From Ferrovibrio sp. (GTDB lineage Bacteria; Pseudomonadota; Alphaproteobacteria; Ferrovibrionales; Ferrovibrionaceae), in the NCBI RefSeq assembly GCF_002796975.1, contig NZ_PEKV01000005.1, positions 69,501-133,500 on the forward strand: a stretch of 64,000 nucleotides of DNA, in the 5' to 3' direction. Shown here one piece after another: positions 51,202 to 59,524 of this stretch; within the stretch, counting starts at the first letter, position 1, and every line of letters starts with the position of its first letter. The notes under the pieces are model-generated. The model ran no database searches. It saw only the letters and a list, made by a program, of their open reading frames with translations, and was not told the origin of the DNA. A program made the translations under genes and the position numbers.

Positions 51202-52140
51202 ATGCAACTCGAACCTCTCGTAACAATCGGACTGCCCGTATACAACGGCGCACGCACGCTGCGGCGCGCCTTGGACAGTCTTCTGGCCCAGGATCACCGC
51301 AATATGGAAATCGTCATTGCAGACGATTGCTCCAGTGATGAAACGGTTGCCATATGCAGGGAATATGCTGCGGCGGATAGCCGGATCACCGTGCATGCCA
51401 ATGCCAGCAACGTCGGTTCAATCGGCAATCTGCACGTGGTCGTGAAGCTCGGTCGCGGCGACTATTTTCTGTATGCCAGTCAGGACGACATCTGGGAGTC
51501 ATCATTCATTCGCAGAATGCTTGAGGCTATGCAGGCATATCCGCGGTCCGTGGTCGCCATGAGCGCGGTGAGCGCGATATGTCCCGATGGCGAGTTTGCC
51601 GGAGAAACGCGGCTTGCGAAGGCGGACTGGCCGCAAGAACAGGCGCCGCTCGATACGGCGATTTCCGTCGTCACCAAGCGGGGGCGCAATCTAGGCACAG
51701 TCAAGACCAACATGTTCATTCATGGTCTGGTTCGAATGGACATGTTTAGGGATCTGCTGACTTCCTTTCCGGGAATTTTTGTCGGTGAGCGGCAGCTGGT
51801 GTGTCAGATGGCGCTAGCTGGCACGCTTGTCTATGTGGATGAGATACTGTTCACCAAGGAAGTCTCGCGGCAAAGCCTGGTCGAGCGCCGCCCGCATGAT
51901 CCGCTGGTGAAAAAGAAGCAGACAGTCCGCTATCCGCATCTTGAGTATCTCGTGTCGATGACGGTGGCGATTTTGCGGTCACGTCTGGTGCCGCTCCGCC
52001 ATAAGTTTTATGTATTGCCGATTGGCGCTGCCTTTATTCGCGAGATGATCATGAAACGCTGGATCAGCCTGGTGTTGCAGTTCCTGCACGACAATTTGCC
52101 GGCTGGCGTCCTTGGCGTTCTGCAGCGCATCCGCAAGTAA
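51202..52140 (+). CDS. Family 2 glycosyltransferase
   Basis: A 312-residue GT-A transferase with VTIGLPVYNGARTLRRALDS at the N-terminus, the nucleotide-binding IVIADDCSSDET and the metal motif ASQDD near residue 95. The C-terminal 70 residues are more hydrophobic (YVLPIGAAFIREMI) and may touch the membrane. The start at MQLEPLV has AGGAA upstream; an earlier TTG is unlikely. It is the first gene of the second plus-strand operon and probably adds a sugar to a lipid-linked glycan. Confidence 0.9.
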   Translation: MQLEPLVTIGLPVYNGARTLRRALDSLLAQDHRNMEIVIADDCSSDETVAICREYAAADSRITVHANASNVGSIGNLHVVVKLGRGDYFLYASQDDIWESSFIRRMLEAMQAYPRSVVAMSAVSAICPDGEFAGETRLAKADWPQEQAPLDTAISVVTKRGRNLGTVKTNMFIHGLVRMDMFRDLLTSFPGIFVGERQLVCQMALAGTLVYVDEILFTKEVSRQSLVERRPHDPLVKKKQTVRYPHLEYLVSMTVAILRSRLVPLRHKFYVLPIGAAFIREMIMKRWISLVLQFLHDNLPAGVLGVLQRIRK

Positions 52141-52179
52141 ATTGCCGCCGATCCGGGCGGTAGCAAGGAAAGGAAGATC

Positions 52180-53403
52180 ATGGCCACGTGCCGCACATGT
52201 GCCGCTTCGATAAAGCCCTTCATGAGCTTTGGCCGCATGCCGATTGCGAATGGCTTTTTGCGGCCGGAGCAGTTCAAGCAGGAATATTTCTTCGAACTGG
52301 CGACGGCATTTTGTGAAGCCTGCGGAACCTTCCAGATCGTGGAGCAACCCGATCCCGAGAAGATGTTCCACGAGAATTATGCCTTCTTCACCCGCACATC
52401 GGCGCATATGGTGACGCATTTCCGCGAATACGCGGAATGGGTGAAGGCGCATTACCTGTCCGATGTCGATCCCTTCGTGGTTGAAATCGGCAGCAATGAC
52501 GGGGCGCTGCTGGAGAATTTCGCCAACGCCGGCATTCGCCATCTCGGTGTCGAGCCGTCGGCCAATGTGGCGGCCGAAGCCCGCCGGCATGGTGTCGAGA
52601 GTCTGGTCAGCTTCTTCGACGCCGGGGCTGGCGAACGGATCCGCGACCAGTATGGCGAGGCCGATGCCATTCTGGCCGCGAATGTGATGTGCCATATACC
52701 CGACCTACACGGCGTCGCCAAAGGGGCGGAGCTTCTGCTGAAGCCGAAGGGGATTCTCGTTTTTGAAGACCCTTACCTTGGCGCAATGATCGAGAAGACG
52801 TCGTATGACCAGATATACGACGAGCATGTCTTCATCTTTTCGCTGAAGTCGGTACAGAGCATCTTCGGGCCATACGGCTTCGAGGTGATCGATGTTCTGC
52901 CGCAGGCGACGCATGGCGGCTCGATGCGCTATGTGCTCGCGCGGCGGGGCGCCCGGCCGGTCAGCCCGGCGGTGAGCCAGCTAGCCAGCGGCGAAGATGC
53001 CCAAGGACTTGGGAGGGCCGCGACCTACCAGGATTTCCGGACGCGTTGCGAGCATTCGCGTGATCAGCTTCTTGACCTGCTCAACAGGCTGAAGGCGGAA
53101 GGAAAGCGGGTTGTAGGGTATGGTGCGACGTCCAAGAGCACCACGGTGATGAACTATTGCGGCATTGGCCCGCAGCATATCGAGTTCATTTCCGACACGA
53201 CGCCGATCAAGCAGGGCAAATACACGCCGGGCAGCCATATTCCGGTGAAGCCCTACGACGAATTCAAGACGCACCATCCAGATTATGCGTTGCTGTTCGC
53301 CTGGAACCACAAGGCGGAAATCATGTCAAAAGAGGCCGGTTTCCGTAGTGGTGGCGGAAAGTGGATCGTTTTCGTGCCGGAAGTTTCCATCATTGAGGGC
53401 TGA
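52180..53403 (+). CDS. Sugar C-methyltransferase (NovU/TylC3/CloU-like)
   Basis: A 407-residue three-part protein. It has an N-terminal zinc-binding domain with CRTC and CEAC pairs (residues about 4-50), a central SAM-binding domain (VVEIGSNDGALLENFA, about 100-115) and a C-terminal domain with VVGYGATSKSTTVMNYC. This is the layout of sugar C-methyltransferases that act on 4-keto sugars in antibiotic and O-antigen pathways. A GGAAAGGAAG ribosome site precedes the ATG. It suggests a C-methyl branched sugar, consistent with the epimerase and aminotransferase in the same region. Confidence 0.9.
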   Translation: MATCRTCAASIKPFMSFGRMPIANGFLRPEQFKQEYFFELATAFCEACGTFQIVEQPDPEKMFHENYAFFTRTSAHMVTHFREYAEWVKAHYLSDVDPFVVEIGSNDGALLENFANAGIRHLGVEPSANVAAEARRHGVESLVSFFDAGAGERIRDQYGEADAILAANVMCHIPDLHGVAKGAELLLKPKGILVFEDPYLGAMIEKTSYDQIYDEHVFIFSLKSVQSIFGPYGFEVIDVLPQATHGGSMRYVLARRGARPVSPAVSQLASGEDAQGLGRAATYQDFRTRCEHSRDQLLDLLNRLKAEGKRVVGYGATSKSTTVMNYCGIGPQHIEFISDTTPIKQGKYTPGSHIPVKPYDEFKTHHPDYALLFAWNHKAEIMSKEAGFRSGGGKWIVFVPEVSIIEG

Positions 53404-53451
53404 CAGGCATATGCGTCTTCACTTCGATCATACCGCATCTGGAGGCACGTC

Positions 53452-54204
53452 ATGGTAATGTCTGTATGGAATGGCGTGTTTGAAACATTTGCCGCTGCCC
53501 GGGGGGACAGCACTGTTTTTCATGGCGACATCTGGGTGCAGAAGCTGCTTGACCGCGCGGAGCGCGATGTGGCCGGCCTGCAGGGTGGGGCCCTACCGGA
53601 CACGGCCGCCATGCGTGATTATCCGACCCTACCGATCGCGGCGCTGCTGGGCATGAAGCGGAAGCCGATCAACATCCTCGACTACGGCGGCGGCATGGGA
53701 ACCGGCTATTTCCAGCTCAAGGCGGCGCTGCCCGAATTCAGCGGCAGTTACCATGTCGTCGAGATGGCGGCCGTCTGCGAGGTGGCCCGCAAACGCCTTG
53801 CCGGTTTCGGTAACCTGCACTTCTACGAGGAAATGCCATCCGCACTGCCGGCACTGGATATCGCCCAGATCGCTAGCGCGCTGCATTATGTCGAGGACTG
53901 GCGTGCCCTGCTGAAGCAGATCGCAAGTCTGCGGGCGGGCATCTTCATTCTTGCCGATCTGCTGGCAGGCGATATTCCAACTTTCGTGACCACGCAGAAT
54001 TTCTATGGGGCGCGAATTCCGGTGTGGCTCTGGAATGTCAAGGATATATGCAAAGAGATGCAGCAGTGCGGCTACAAGCCGATCCTGATGACGAAGCATC
54101 TGACGTCCGTGCGTGGCAAGGATGGGCCGCTGCCTATGAGCGATCTGCCGGAATCCCACCGGCTGGACCATTCCTGCAATATCGTATTCGCCTTGGAAGG
54201 ATGA
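53452..54204 (+). CDS. TIGR04325/LIC12133-like methyltransferase
   Basis: A 250-residue protein with a methyltransferase-like core (NILDYGGGMGTGYFQLKAAL at about 74-93) and the N-terminal pattern WNGVFETFAAARG. Both are features of the TIGR04325 group found in Leptospira and other surface-polysaccharide clusters. A GGAGG ribosome site lies six bases before the ATG. The substrate of this group is not known. It lies between the C-methyltransferase and a CmcI-like gene. Confidence 0.78.
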   Translation: MVMSVWNGVFETFAAARGDSTVFHGDIWVQKLLDRAERDVAGLQGGALPDTAAMRDYPTLPIAALLGMKRKPINILDYGGGMGTGYFQLKAALPEFSGSYHVVEMAAVCEVARKRLAGFGNLHFYEEMPSALPALDIAQIASALHYVEDWRALLKQIASLRAGIFILADLLAGDIPTFVTTQNFYGARIPVWLWNVKDICKEMQQCGYKPILMTKHLTSVRGKDGPLPMSDLPESHRLDHSCNIVFALEG

Positions 54205-54207
54205 ATT

Positions 54208-54939
54208 ATGTTTGACCGCAAGCAGTTCGAGATCGACAAGCGCAGCAATGCCGTAGCCCAGAACAAGGACGAAGGCCTGCGCAAGCTGGCGCTGGACTTC
54301 GTTGTGCAGTCGGACCGGTATCACTATGCCTATCAGTGGACATGGCTCGGTCTCCCGATCGTCCAGCTGCCCGCCGATATTCTGGCAACCCAGGAACTGA
54401 TCTGGGATGCCAAGCCCGATCTCATCATCGAGACCGGAATCGCCTGGGGCGGTTCGATCGTGATGTATGCATCGTTGCTGGAACTGCTGGGGAATGGTGA
54501 GGTGATCGGTATCGACCGTGTCCTGCCGCAGCATAATCGCGAGGCGATGGAGCAGTATTCTTTCTCCCAGCGGATTACCCTGCTGGAAGGATCTTCCACC
54601 GATCCGGCGATCATCGACGTGGTGAAGGCAAAGATAAAGCCTGGCATGAAGGTGATGGTTCTGCTCGATTCCAACCACACGCACGACCATGTGCTTGATG
54701 AATTGCGCCTGTACGGCCCGATGGTGACGCCCGGCCAGTGGCTCGTTGTGTCAGACACTATTGTGGAAGATATTCCACCGCAGACGCATCGTCCACGCCC
54801 CTGGGGGCCGGGAAACAACCCAAAGACTGCGATGTACGAGTATCTTCGCGAGACCGATCGGTTCGAGGAAGACGAGTACATTAACGGCAAGCTACTGATG
54901 ACGTTCACGCCGAACGGCTTCCTTCGCTGCGTGAAATGA
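54208..54939 (+). CDS. CmcI/cephalosporin-hydroxylase family methyltransferase
   Basis: A 243-residue protein of the CmcI family (PF04989). It has LIIETGIAWGGSIVMYASLL in place of the SAM loop, VIGIDRVLPQHNRE, then the metal-type segment VLLDSNHTHDHVL and LVVSDTIVED. Members act as O-methyltransferases on sugars (rhamnosyl O-methyltransferase) despite the hydroxylase name. It follows the previous stop by three bases and overlaps the formyltransferase start by four. The likely target is a deoxysugar hydroxyl. Confidence 0.86.
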   Translation: MFDRKQFEIDKRSNAVAQNKDEGLRKLALDFVVQSDRYHYAYQWTWLGLPIVQLPADILATQELIWDAKPDLIIETGIAWGGSIVMYASLLELLGNGEVIGIDRVLPQHNREAMEQYSFSQRITLLEGSSTDPAIIDVVKAKIKPGMKVMVLLDSNHTHDHVLDELRLYGPMVTPGQWLVVSDTIVEDIPPQTHRPRPWGPGNNPKTAMYEYLRETDRFEEDEYINGKLLMTFTPNGFLRCVK

Positions 54940-55691
54940 TGAGCCGTAAGCGGATACTCGTCTTTGCTGCCAAGGATGTCGGGGCCAGACTGGTCCGGCA
55001 TCTCGTGGAGAATTTTGCAGAAGACGAGTATCGCTTTATTGTCGGCGAGCCGGGTGCGGATGGCATTGCGCAATATCTCGCCAGTAAAGGGCAGAATTTT
55101 TCTCTATACAGCGACGCAGCGGTAGAAGGCCTGCATGCGGTTCCCGATGCGCATTTCGACTGGTTGCTGAATCTGTGGGGGAATCACATATTCCGCCTAC
55201 CCCTGTTGGCGAAGGTGAAGCGCAGCCTGAACATCCATCCGGCGTATCTTCCTTATGGCCGTGGCCGCGACCCTGTCGTCTGGGCTATCAGGCGGGAGCA
55301 CACGGCGGGTGCGTCGCTGCATGAGATTGCGCCGCAGATTGATGCCGGGGCAGTCTGGGCCAGGAAGGTCACCGAATATGAATTGCCGTGCCGCGGGCAG
55401 GATCTTTATGCGCGGGTGATACGGGATTGCGGCGACCTGTTCGAGGAAGCCTGGCCGCAACTCCGTGACGGCATTCTGATTGCTGTGCCGCAGGAGGGTA
55501 ACTGGCCCACCAATCGGCGCAAGGATCTGTTGCAGGACAGAGTGATTGATGTGGATGCCGACGCAGCGGCGCGCGAAGTCGTGCTGAAGCTGATGGCGCA
55601 CGATTTTGCCGACCAGTACAGCGCACTCGTGAAGCTTGACGGCACGTTTTTCAAAGCCACGATACGGCTTGAACCCACGGGAGAGGGGTGA
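54936..55691 (+). CDS. Sugar N-formyltransferase-like protein
   Basis: A 251-residue protein with the formyltransferase fold. Its catalytic triad residues fit Asn in LNIHPAYLPYGRGRDP, His in GASLHEI and Asp in IDAGAVW, matching the Asn-His-Asp set of folate-dependent formyltransferases. The C-terminal part differs from tRNA formyltransferases. It sits directly before an aminotransferase that could make the amino sugar it formylates, as with Qui4NFo or Rha4NFo in other O-antigens. The donor would be N10-formyl-THF. Coupled to the next gene through TGATG. Confidence 0.85.
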   Translation: MMSRKRILVFAAKDVGARLVRHLVENFAEDEYRFIVGEPGADGIAQYLASKGQNFSLYSDAAVEGLHAVPDAHFDWLLNLWGNHIFRLPLLAKVKRSLNIHPAYLPYGRGRDPVVWAIRREHTAGASLHEIAPQIDAGAVWARKVTEYELPCRGQDLYARVIRDCGDLFEEAWPQLRDGILIAVPQEGNWPTNRRKDLLQDRVIDVDADAAAREVVLKLMAHDFADQYSALVKLDGTFFKATIRLEPTGEG

Positions 55692-56812
55692 TGATGGAAA
55701 TTTATATGTCCGGGCCGTGGATCACCGAGCATGAAGAGAAGGTGGTCTTGGATGCCGTCCGCAACGGCTGGTACGGCGAAAAGGCCTATTGGTATGTCGA
55801 GACCTTCGAGCGCGAATTCGCTGCTTGGCATGGCCGCAAGTATGCGCTGATGACGCCGAACTGCACCTCGGCGATCCACCTGCTGCTGGCCGCCCTGGGA
55901 ATCGGTCCGGGCGATGAAGTCATCGTACCGGAATGCACCTGGATCGCCAGCGCAGCGCCGATCACATATCAGCGGGCGAAGACCGTCTTCGCAGATATCG
56001 ATCCTGAGCATTGGTGCCTGACGCCCGAGACCATCGCGGCCCGTATCACACCGCAGACCAAAGCTGTCATCGTGGTCGATCTCTACGGCAACATGCCGGA
56101 TTGGGACGGCATCACCAAGCTTTGCGCCGAGCGTGGCATTGTCGCGATCGAAGATTCAGCCGAGGCGCTTGGCTCGTTATACAAAGGCGTGCGCGCCGGC
56201 AAATTCGGCGTTGGCTCGGTGTTCAGCTTCCATCGGACCAAGACACTAACCACCGGCGAAGGTGGGATGTTATTGCTTGACGACGACAAACTGTTTGAGC
56301 GCTGCAAGTTCCTGCGTGACCATGGCCGGGCGCCGGGCACTTGGTACAATACCGAAGTCACCTTCAAATACATGCCGTTCAACATGCAGGCGGCATTGGG
56401 CTATGCACAGTTCCAGCGGATCAACGAACTCGTCGAACGCAAGCGCTGGATCTGGCGGGGCTACAAGTCCAGGCTAGTCGACCTTAACGGCCTGCTGTGG
56501 AATCCCGAGCCTTCTGGCGTAACGAACTCGGTCTGGTGCCCGGCGGTTGTTTTCGATGAAGGCCTGGGCATCACCAAGGAAGATGCGATGCGTGATCTGG
56601 GCGAGATGGGGTTGCCGTCGCGACCATTCTTCTATCCGCTCAGCTCGCTGCCAGCCTTCGGTTCGCGTGGTGAATGGGGGCAGCAGCAGAATCCGATTTC
56701 GTATTCGGTTTCATCGCGGGCCATTAACGTGCCCAGCGCGTTCACTGTCGATGATGAACAGTTGGACAGGATGGCCGGCGGCCTCCGCAAGCTGATTTCG
56801 AGTGGAAGCTAA
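55691..56812 (+). CDS. DegT/DnrJ sugar aminotransferase, perosamine-synthase-like
   Basis: A 373-residue PLP enzyme with YALMTPNCTSAIHLLLAALG, the aspartate segment AIEDSAEALGS and the Schiff-base lysine in SFHRTKTLTTGEGGML, which matches the PerA/GDP-perosamine synthase type. It probably aminates a 4-keto-6-deoxy sugar. It follows the formyltransferase, supporting a 4-formamido sugar. The start is within GTGATGATG after GAGAGGGG; I took the middle ATG, overlapping the previous stop. No dedicated 4,6-dehydratase is nearby. Confidence 0.88.
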   Translation: MMEIYMSGPWITEHEEKVVLDAVRNGWYGEKAYWYVETFEREFAAWHGRKYALMTPNCTSAIHLLLAALGIGPGDEVIVPECTWIASAAPITYQRAKTVFADIDPEHWCLTPETIAARITPQTKAVIVVDLYGNMPDWDGITKLCAERGIVAIEDSAEALGSLYKGVRAGKFGVGSVFSFHRTKTLTTGEGGMLLLDDDKLFERCKFLRDHGRAPGTWYNTEVTFKYMPFNMQAALGYAQFQRINELVERKRWIWRGYKSRLVDLNGLLWNPEPSGVTNSVWCPAVVFDEGLGITKEDAMRDLGEMGLPSRPFFYPLSSLPAFGSRGEWGQQQNPISYSVSSRAINVPSAFTVDDEQLDRMAGGLRKLISSGS

Positions 56813-56906
56813 CGGGGTGATCGGGATTCTTGCGCATCTGCCAGTCTCGGATGCCTGCAGGTCATGATCCACGCCGATACTTTGGGAAGTTGCAGAAAGT
56901 AAGACA

Positions 56907-57851
56907 ATGAAGCTCGTCGTTACCGGTGCATTGGGCCATATCGGATCGCGCCTGATTCGTGACTTGCCGGAATTGCAGCCTGATCTGGAAGTCGTCCTGG
57001 TCGACAACATGTTGTCGCAGCGCTATTCGTCGCTGTTCAACCTTCCGGCGCGCGCGCGATACAAGTTCATCGAGGCGGATGTCACCAAGACTAATCTGCG
57101 TGCGATCCTCACTGGCGCTGACGTCGTTATCCATCTTGCTGCTATCACCGATGCCACAAGCAGTTTCGACAACAAGGATCTTGTCGAGCAGAACAATTTT
57201 GAAGCAACGCGCTGTGTCGCCGAAGCCGCAGGCGAGGCCGGCAGCGCTTTGATCCACCTGTCTTCTACCAGCGTCTATGGTATGCAGACTGCCGTGGTCG
57301 ATGAAGACTGCGATGCTGCGGGCCTGCGACCGCAGAGCCCTTATGCCGAGACGAAGCTCAAGGAAGAGGCGCTGGTCAAGGAAATGTCGGCTGCCGGCCT
57401 GAAGGCGGTGATCTGCCGCTTCGGCACGATATTCGGGCCATCCCCAGGCATGCGATTTCACACCGCCGTCAACAAATTCTGTTGGCAGGCTGTCATGGGG
57501 CAGCCGCTGACGGTGTGGAAAACGGCCTATGATCAGCGGCGCCCCTATCTTGATCTCGGTGATGCCGTTCGGGCCATCTCGTTTTTCATTGAGCGCGACC
57601 TGTTCGATGGACGCATCTACAACGTGTTGACCCAGAATGCCACGGTTCGCGAGGTGGTTGATCACGTGCGTCCGCATGTGCCGGACTTGAACGTACAGTT
57701 CGTGAATTCCCAGATTATGAACCAGCTGTCGTACGACGTTTCAAACGCACGGCTGCGCGCCGCCGGTTTCAGGTTCAGTGGTGACATGAAGGCGGGCATC
57801 GCTGAAACCATCGGCCTGTTGAAGCGCAGCAACGTGCTGTCGGACATGTAA
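56907..57851 (+). CDS. NAD-dependent epimerase/dehydratase
   Basis: A 314-residue extended SDR with LVVTGALGHIGSRLIRDL, the acidic VVLVDNM and a GalE-like core with LSSTSVYGMQ and PYAETKLKEE as the Tyr-Lys pair. The length suits UDP-sugar epimerases or reductases. It lies 94 bases after the aminotransferase; the gap shows no clear promoter. It is followed by a CMP-sugar synthetase, so it may supply an epimerised precursor for the acid sugar. Confidence 0.87.
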   Translation: MKLVVTGALGHIGSRLIRDLPELQPDLEVVLVDNMLSQRYSSLFNLPARARYKFIEADVTKTNLRAILTGADVVIHLAAITDATSSFDNKDLVEQNNFEATRCVAEAAGEAGSALIHLSSTSVYGMQTAVVDEDCDAAGLRPQSPYAETKLKEEALVKEMSAAGLKAVICRFGTIFGPSPGMRFHTAVNKFCWQAVMGQPLTVWKTAYDQRRPYLDLGDAVRAISFFIERDLFDGRIYNVLTQNATVREVVDHVRPHVPDLNVQFVNSQIMNQLSYDVSNARLRAAGFRFSGDMKAGIAETIGLLKRSNVLSDM

Positions 57852-57875
57852 CGGGCACTAGAGCAGCGGACAGTC

Positions 57876-58601
57876 ATGAGCAGCAGCACAAAGCCCAGGA
57901 CGCTGGGCGTTATCCCGGCCCGCGGTGGCTCAAAGCGGGTGCCGCGCAAAAACATCCTGCCGGTGGCCGGACATCCCCTGATTGCCCATACGATTATGGC
58001 CGCGGCCAGGGCAACTGCCCTGACGGACTGGCTGGTTACCTCGGAAGACGAGGAAATCATTGAAGTTGCGCGCCGGTACGGCGCTCTCGTCCCGTTCCGG
58101 CGGCCCGCCGAACTTTCCGGCGACGAAGTGCGCAATATCGATACGGTGAAACATGCGTTGGACTTCATGGAAGCGCAAACTGGCCAACTCTACGACATCG
58201 TCGTATTGCTGCAGCCGACTTGCCCGGTTCGCAACCCGGATCACATCGATCAGGCCGTAAACATGCTTTGGGCGTCGGAGCTGGATACGCTGGCAAGCGT
58301 GAAGGGCCCGTTCAAGAAGCGCGATCCCATCCTGAAGGGAATTTGTGACGGTGTGCTGGAACCGTGGTGCGCGCATTCAGAAGGCAATGACGCCAACCCC
58401 CTCTATCTGTACAACGCGTCCATCTATGCCACCAAGCGGGACTACTTCCTGCGCGAAGGCAGGCTAGTATCTCGCCGGCAGGTGCCGCTGGTGATGGACC
58501 AGATGCATTCCTGCGATGTTGACGAAGTACCAGACCTGCTGGTTGCCGAAGCCTATCTGAATTTTCTCGCCGAACGACGGACTGAAAAGGACAAGAAATG
58601 A
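57876..58601 (+). CDS. CMP-nonulosonic acid synthetase (NeuA/PseF type)
   Basis: A 241-residue cytidylyltransferase with the signature GVIPARGGSKRVPRKNIL, the segment LLQPTCPVRNPDHIDQA and a C-terminal DVDEVPDLLVAEA typical of NeuA/PseF. It activates a nonulosonic acid as its CMP derivative for transfer. It is the only classical NeuA in the window and could serve pseudaminic acid or one of the other NeuB products. It overlaps the next gene by four bases (ATGA). Confidence 0.92.
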   Translation: MSSSTKPRTLGVIPARGGSKRVPRKNILPVAGHPLIAHTIMAAARATALTDWLVTSEDEEIIEVARRYGALVPFRRPAELSGDEVRNIDTVKHALDFMEAQTGQLYDIVVLLQPTCPVRNPDHIDQAVNMLWASELDTLASVKGPFKKRDPILKGICDGVLEPWCAHSEGNDANPLYLYNASIYATKRDYFLREGRLVSRRQVPLVMDQMHSCDVDEVPDLLVAEAYLNFLAERRTEKDKK

Positions 58602-59515
58602 TCGAAACGCGCATTATCAAGGGGGTTGTGCCTGTCGTTCAGACCCCGATCGACGCCAAGGGAGAAGTGGACGTTGGCGGACTGACGAAGCTCATCGAAT
58701 ATCTCATTGGCAAGGACGTGGCTGGCTTCTGGTGCCTGGGAACCGGAAGCGAAGACATGAACCTCAGCTTTGAAAAGCGCCTGACGGTTGCGCGGACGGC
58801 GTGTGCGGTGAATGCCGGTCGCAAGCCGCTGGTTCTGGGCTGCGGCTTCTTCGCCCTCGAAGACATGCTGAATTTTGTCGATGCCACGCGCGACCTGGAA
58901 TTCGATTCCTATCATGTGATGCCTTATCATCCGCTGCTGAGCTTGGATCGCATGGAGTGGATGTACCGGCATATTGCGGATTACGCGCCGAAGCCGCTGT
59001 GGATGTATACGAGTGCCAACTGGTGCCGGGCTTTTACGCCGGACTTCGTCGCCAAGCTGAAGGACCATAAGAATATTGCCGGTATCAAGTTCTCGAGTAG
59101 CAACACGGTTGACCAGCTGAAGGTGCTCGGGATGGCGGAAGAGCGCTTCCAGGTGATCACGGCGGTCGCCAATCAGTGGTATGCGGCGCTGGCCATGGGA
59201 AGCCGCGCGGGCACGACCAGCCTGGCCGGCCCGCTGCCCGAGCCGCTGCAGGAGATCTACCGACTTTTTGTTTCCGGTGACCAAGATGGCGCCCTGAAAC
59301 AGCAGCGCAATCTCATGAAGTTCCTGGGCATGATGCCGAAGGGCTCGAAGGCCGACAATTTCCTGACTGGCGCCGAAGAAAAATACATGCTTTCCCTGCG
59401 CGGCATTTGCCAGCCACACATGACGGGCTATTACCGGCCGCTGAGCGAGAGCGAGCAGGCGCAGGTGCGAAAAGCACTTGAGGACTGCGGCTATATGAAT
59501 TACATCGCAGGCTGA
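58598..59515 (+). CDS. DapA/NanA-family aldolase
   Basis: A 305-residue class I aldolase of the dihydrodipicolinate synthase family. The Schiff-base lysine lies in IAGIKFSSSNT and the likely catalytic Tyr in LWMYTSANW. The N-terminal GVVPVVQTPIDAKGEVD and WCLGTGSEDM fit, where TTGE is more common. The group includes N-acetylneuraminate lyase. Between NeuA and a transketolase, it may build or split a keto-acid sugar rather than make lysine. That is inference. Confidence 0.87.
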   Translation: MIETRIIKGVVPVVQTPIDAKGEVDVGGLTKLIEYLIGKDVAGFWCLGTGSEDMNLSFEKRLTVARTACAVNAGRKPLVLGCGFFALEDMLNFVDATRDLEFDSYHVMPYHPLLSLDRMEWMYRHIADYAPKPLWMYTSANWCRAFTPDFVAKLKDHKNIAGIKFSSSNTVDQLKVLGMAEERFQVITAVANQWYAALAMGSRAGTTSLAGPLPEPLQEIYRLFVSGDQDGALKQQRNLMKFLGMMPKGSKADNFLTGAEEKYMLSLRGICQPHMTGYYRPLSESEQAQVRKALEDCGYMNYIAG

Positions 59516-59524
59516 TCGTTCACC

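Noticed and set aside
52141-52165. GC-rich imperfect repeat after the GT2 gene, considered as a terminator
   Set aside because: The arms are interrupted and there is no T tract. The region also carries the ribosome site of the next gene.
53629-54690. A 353-codon minus-strand frame
   Set aside because: It crosses two well-supported plus-strand methyltransferase genes and has no domain pattern.
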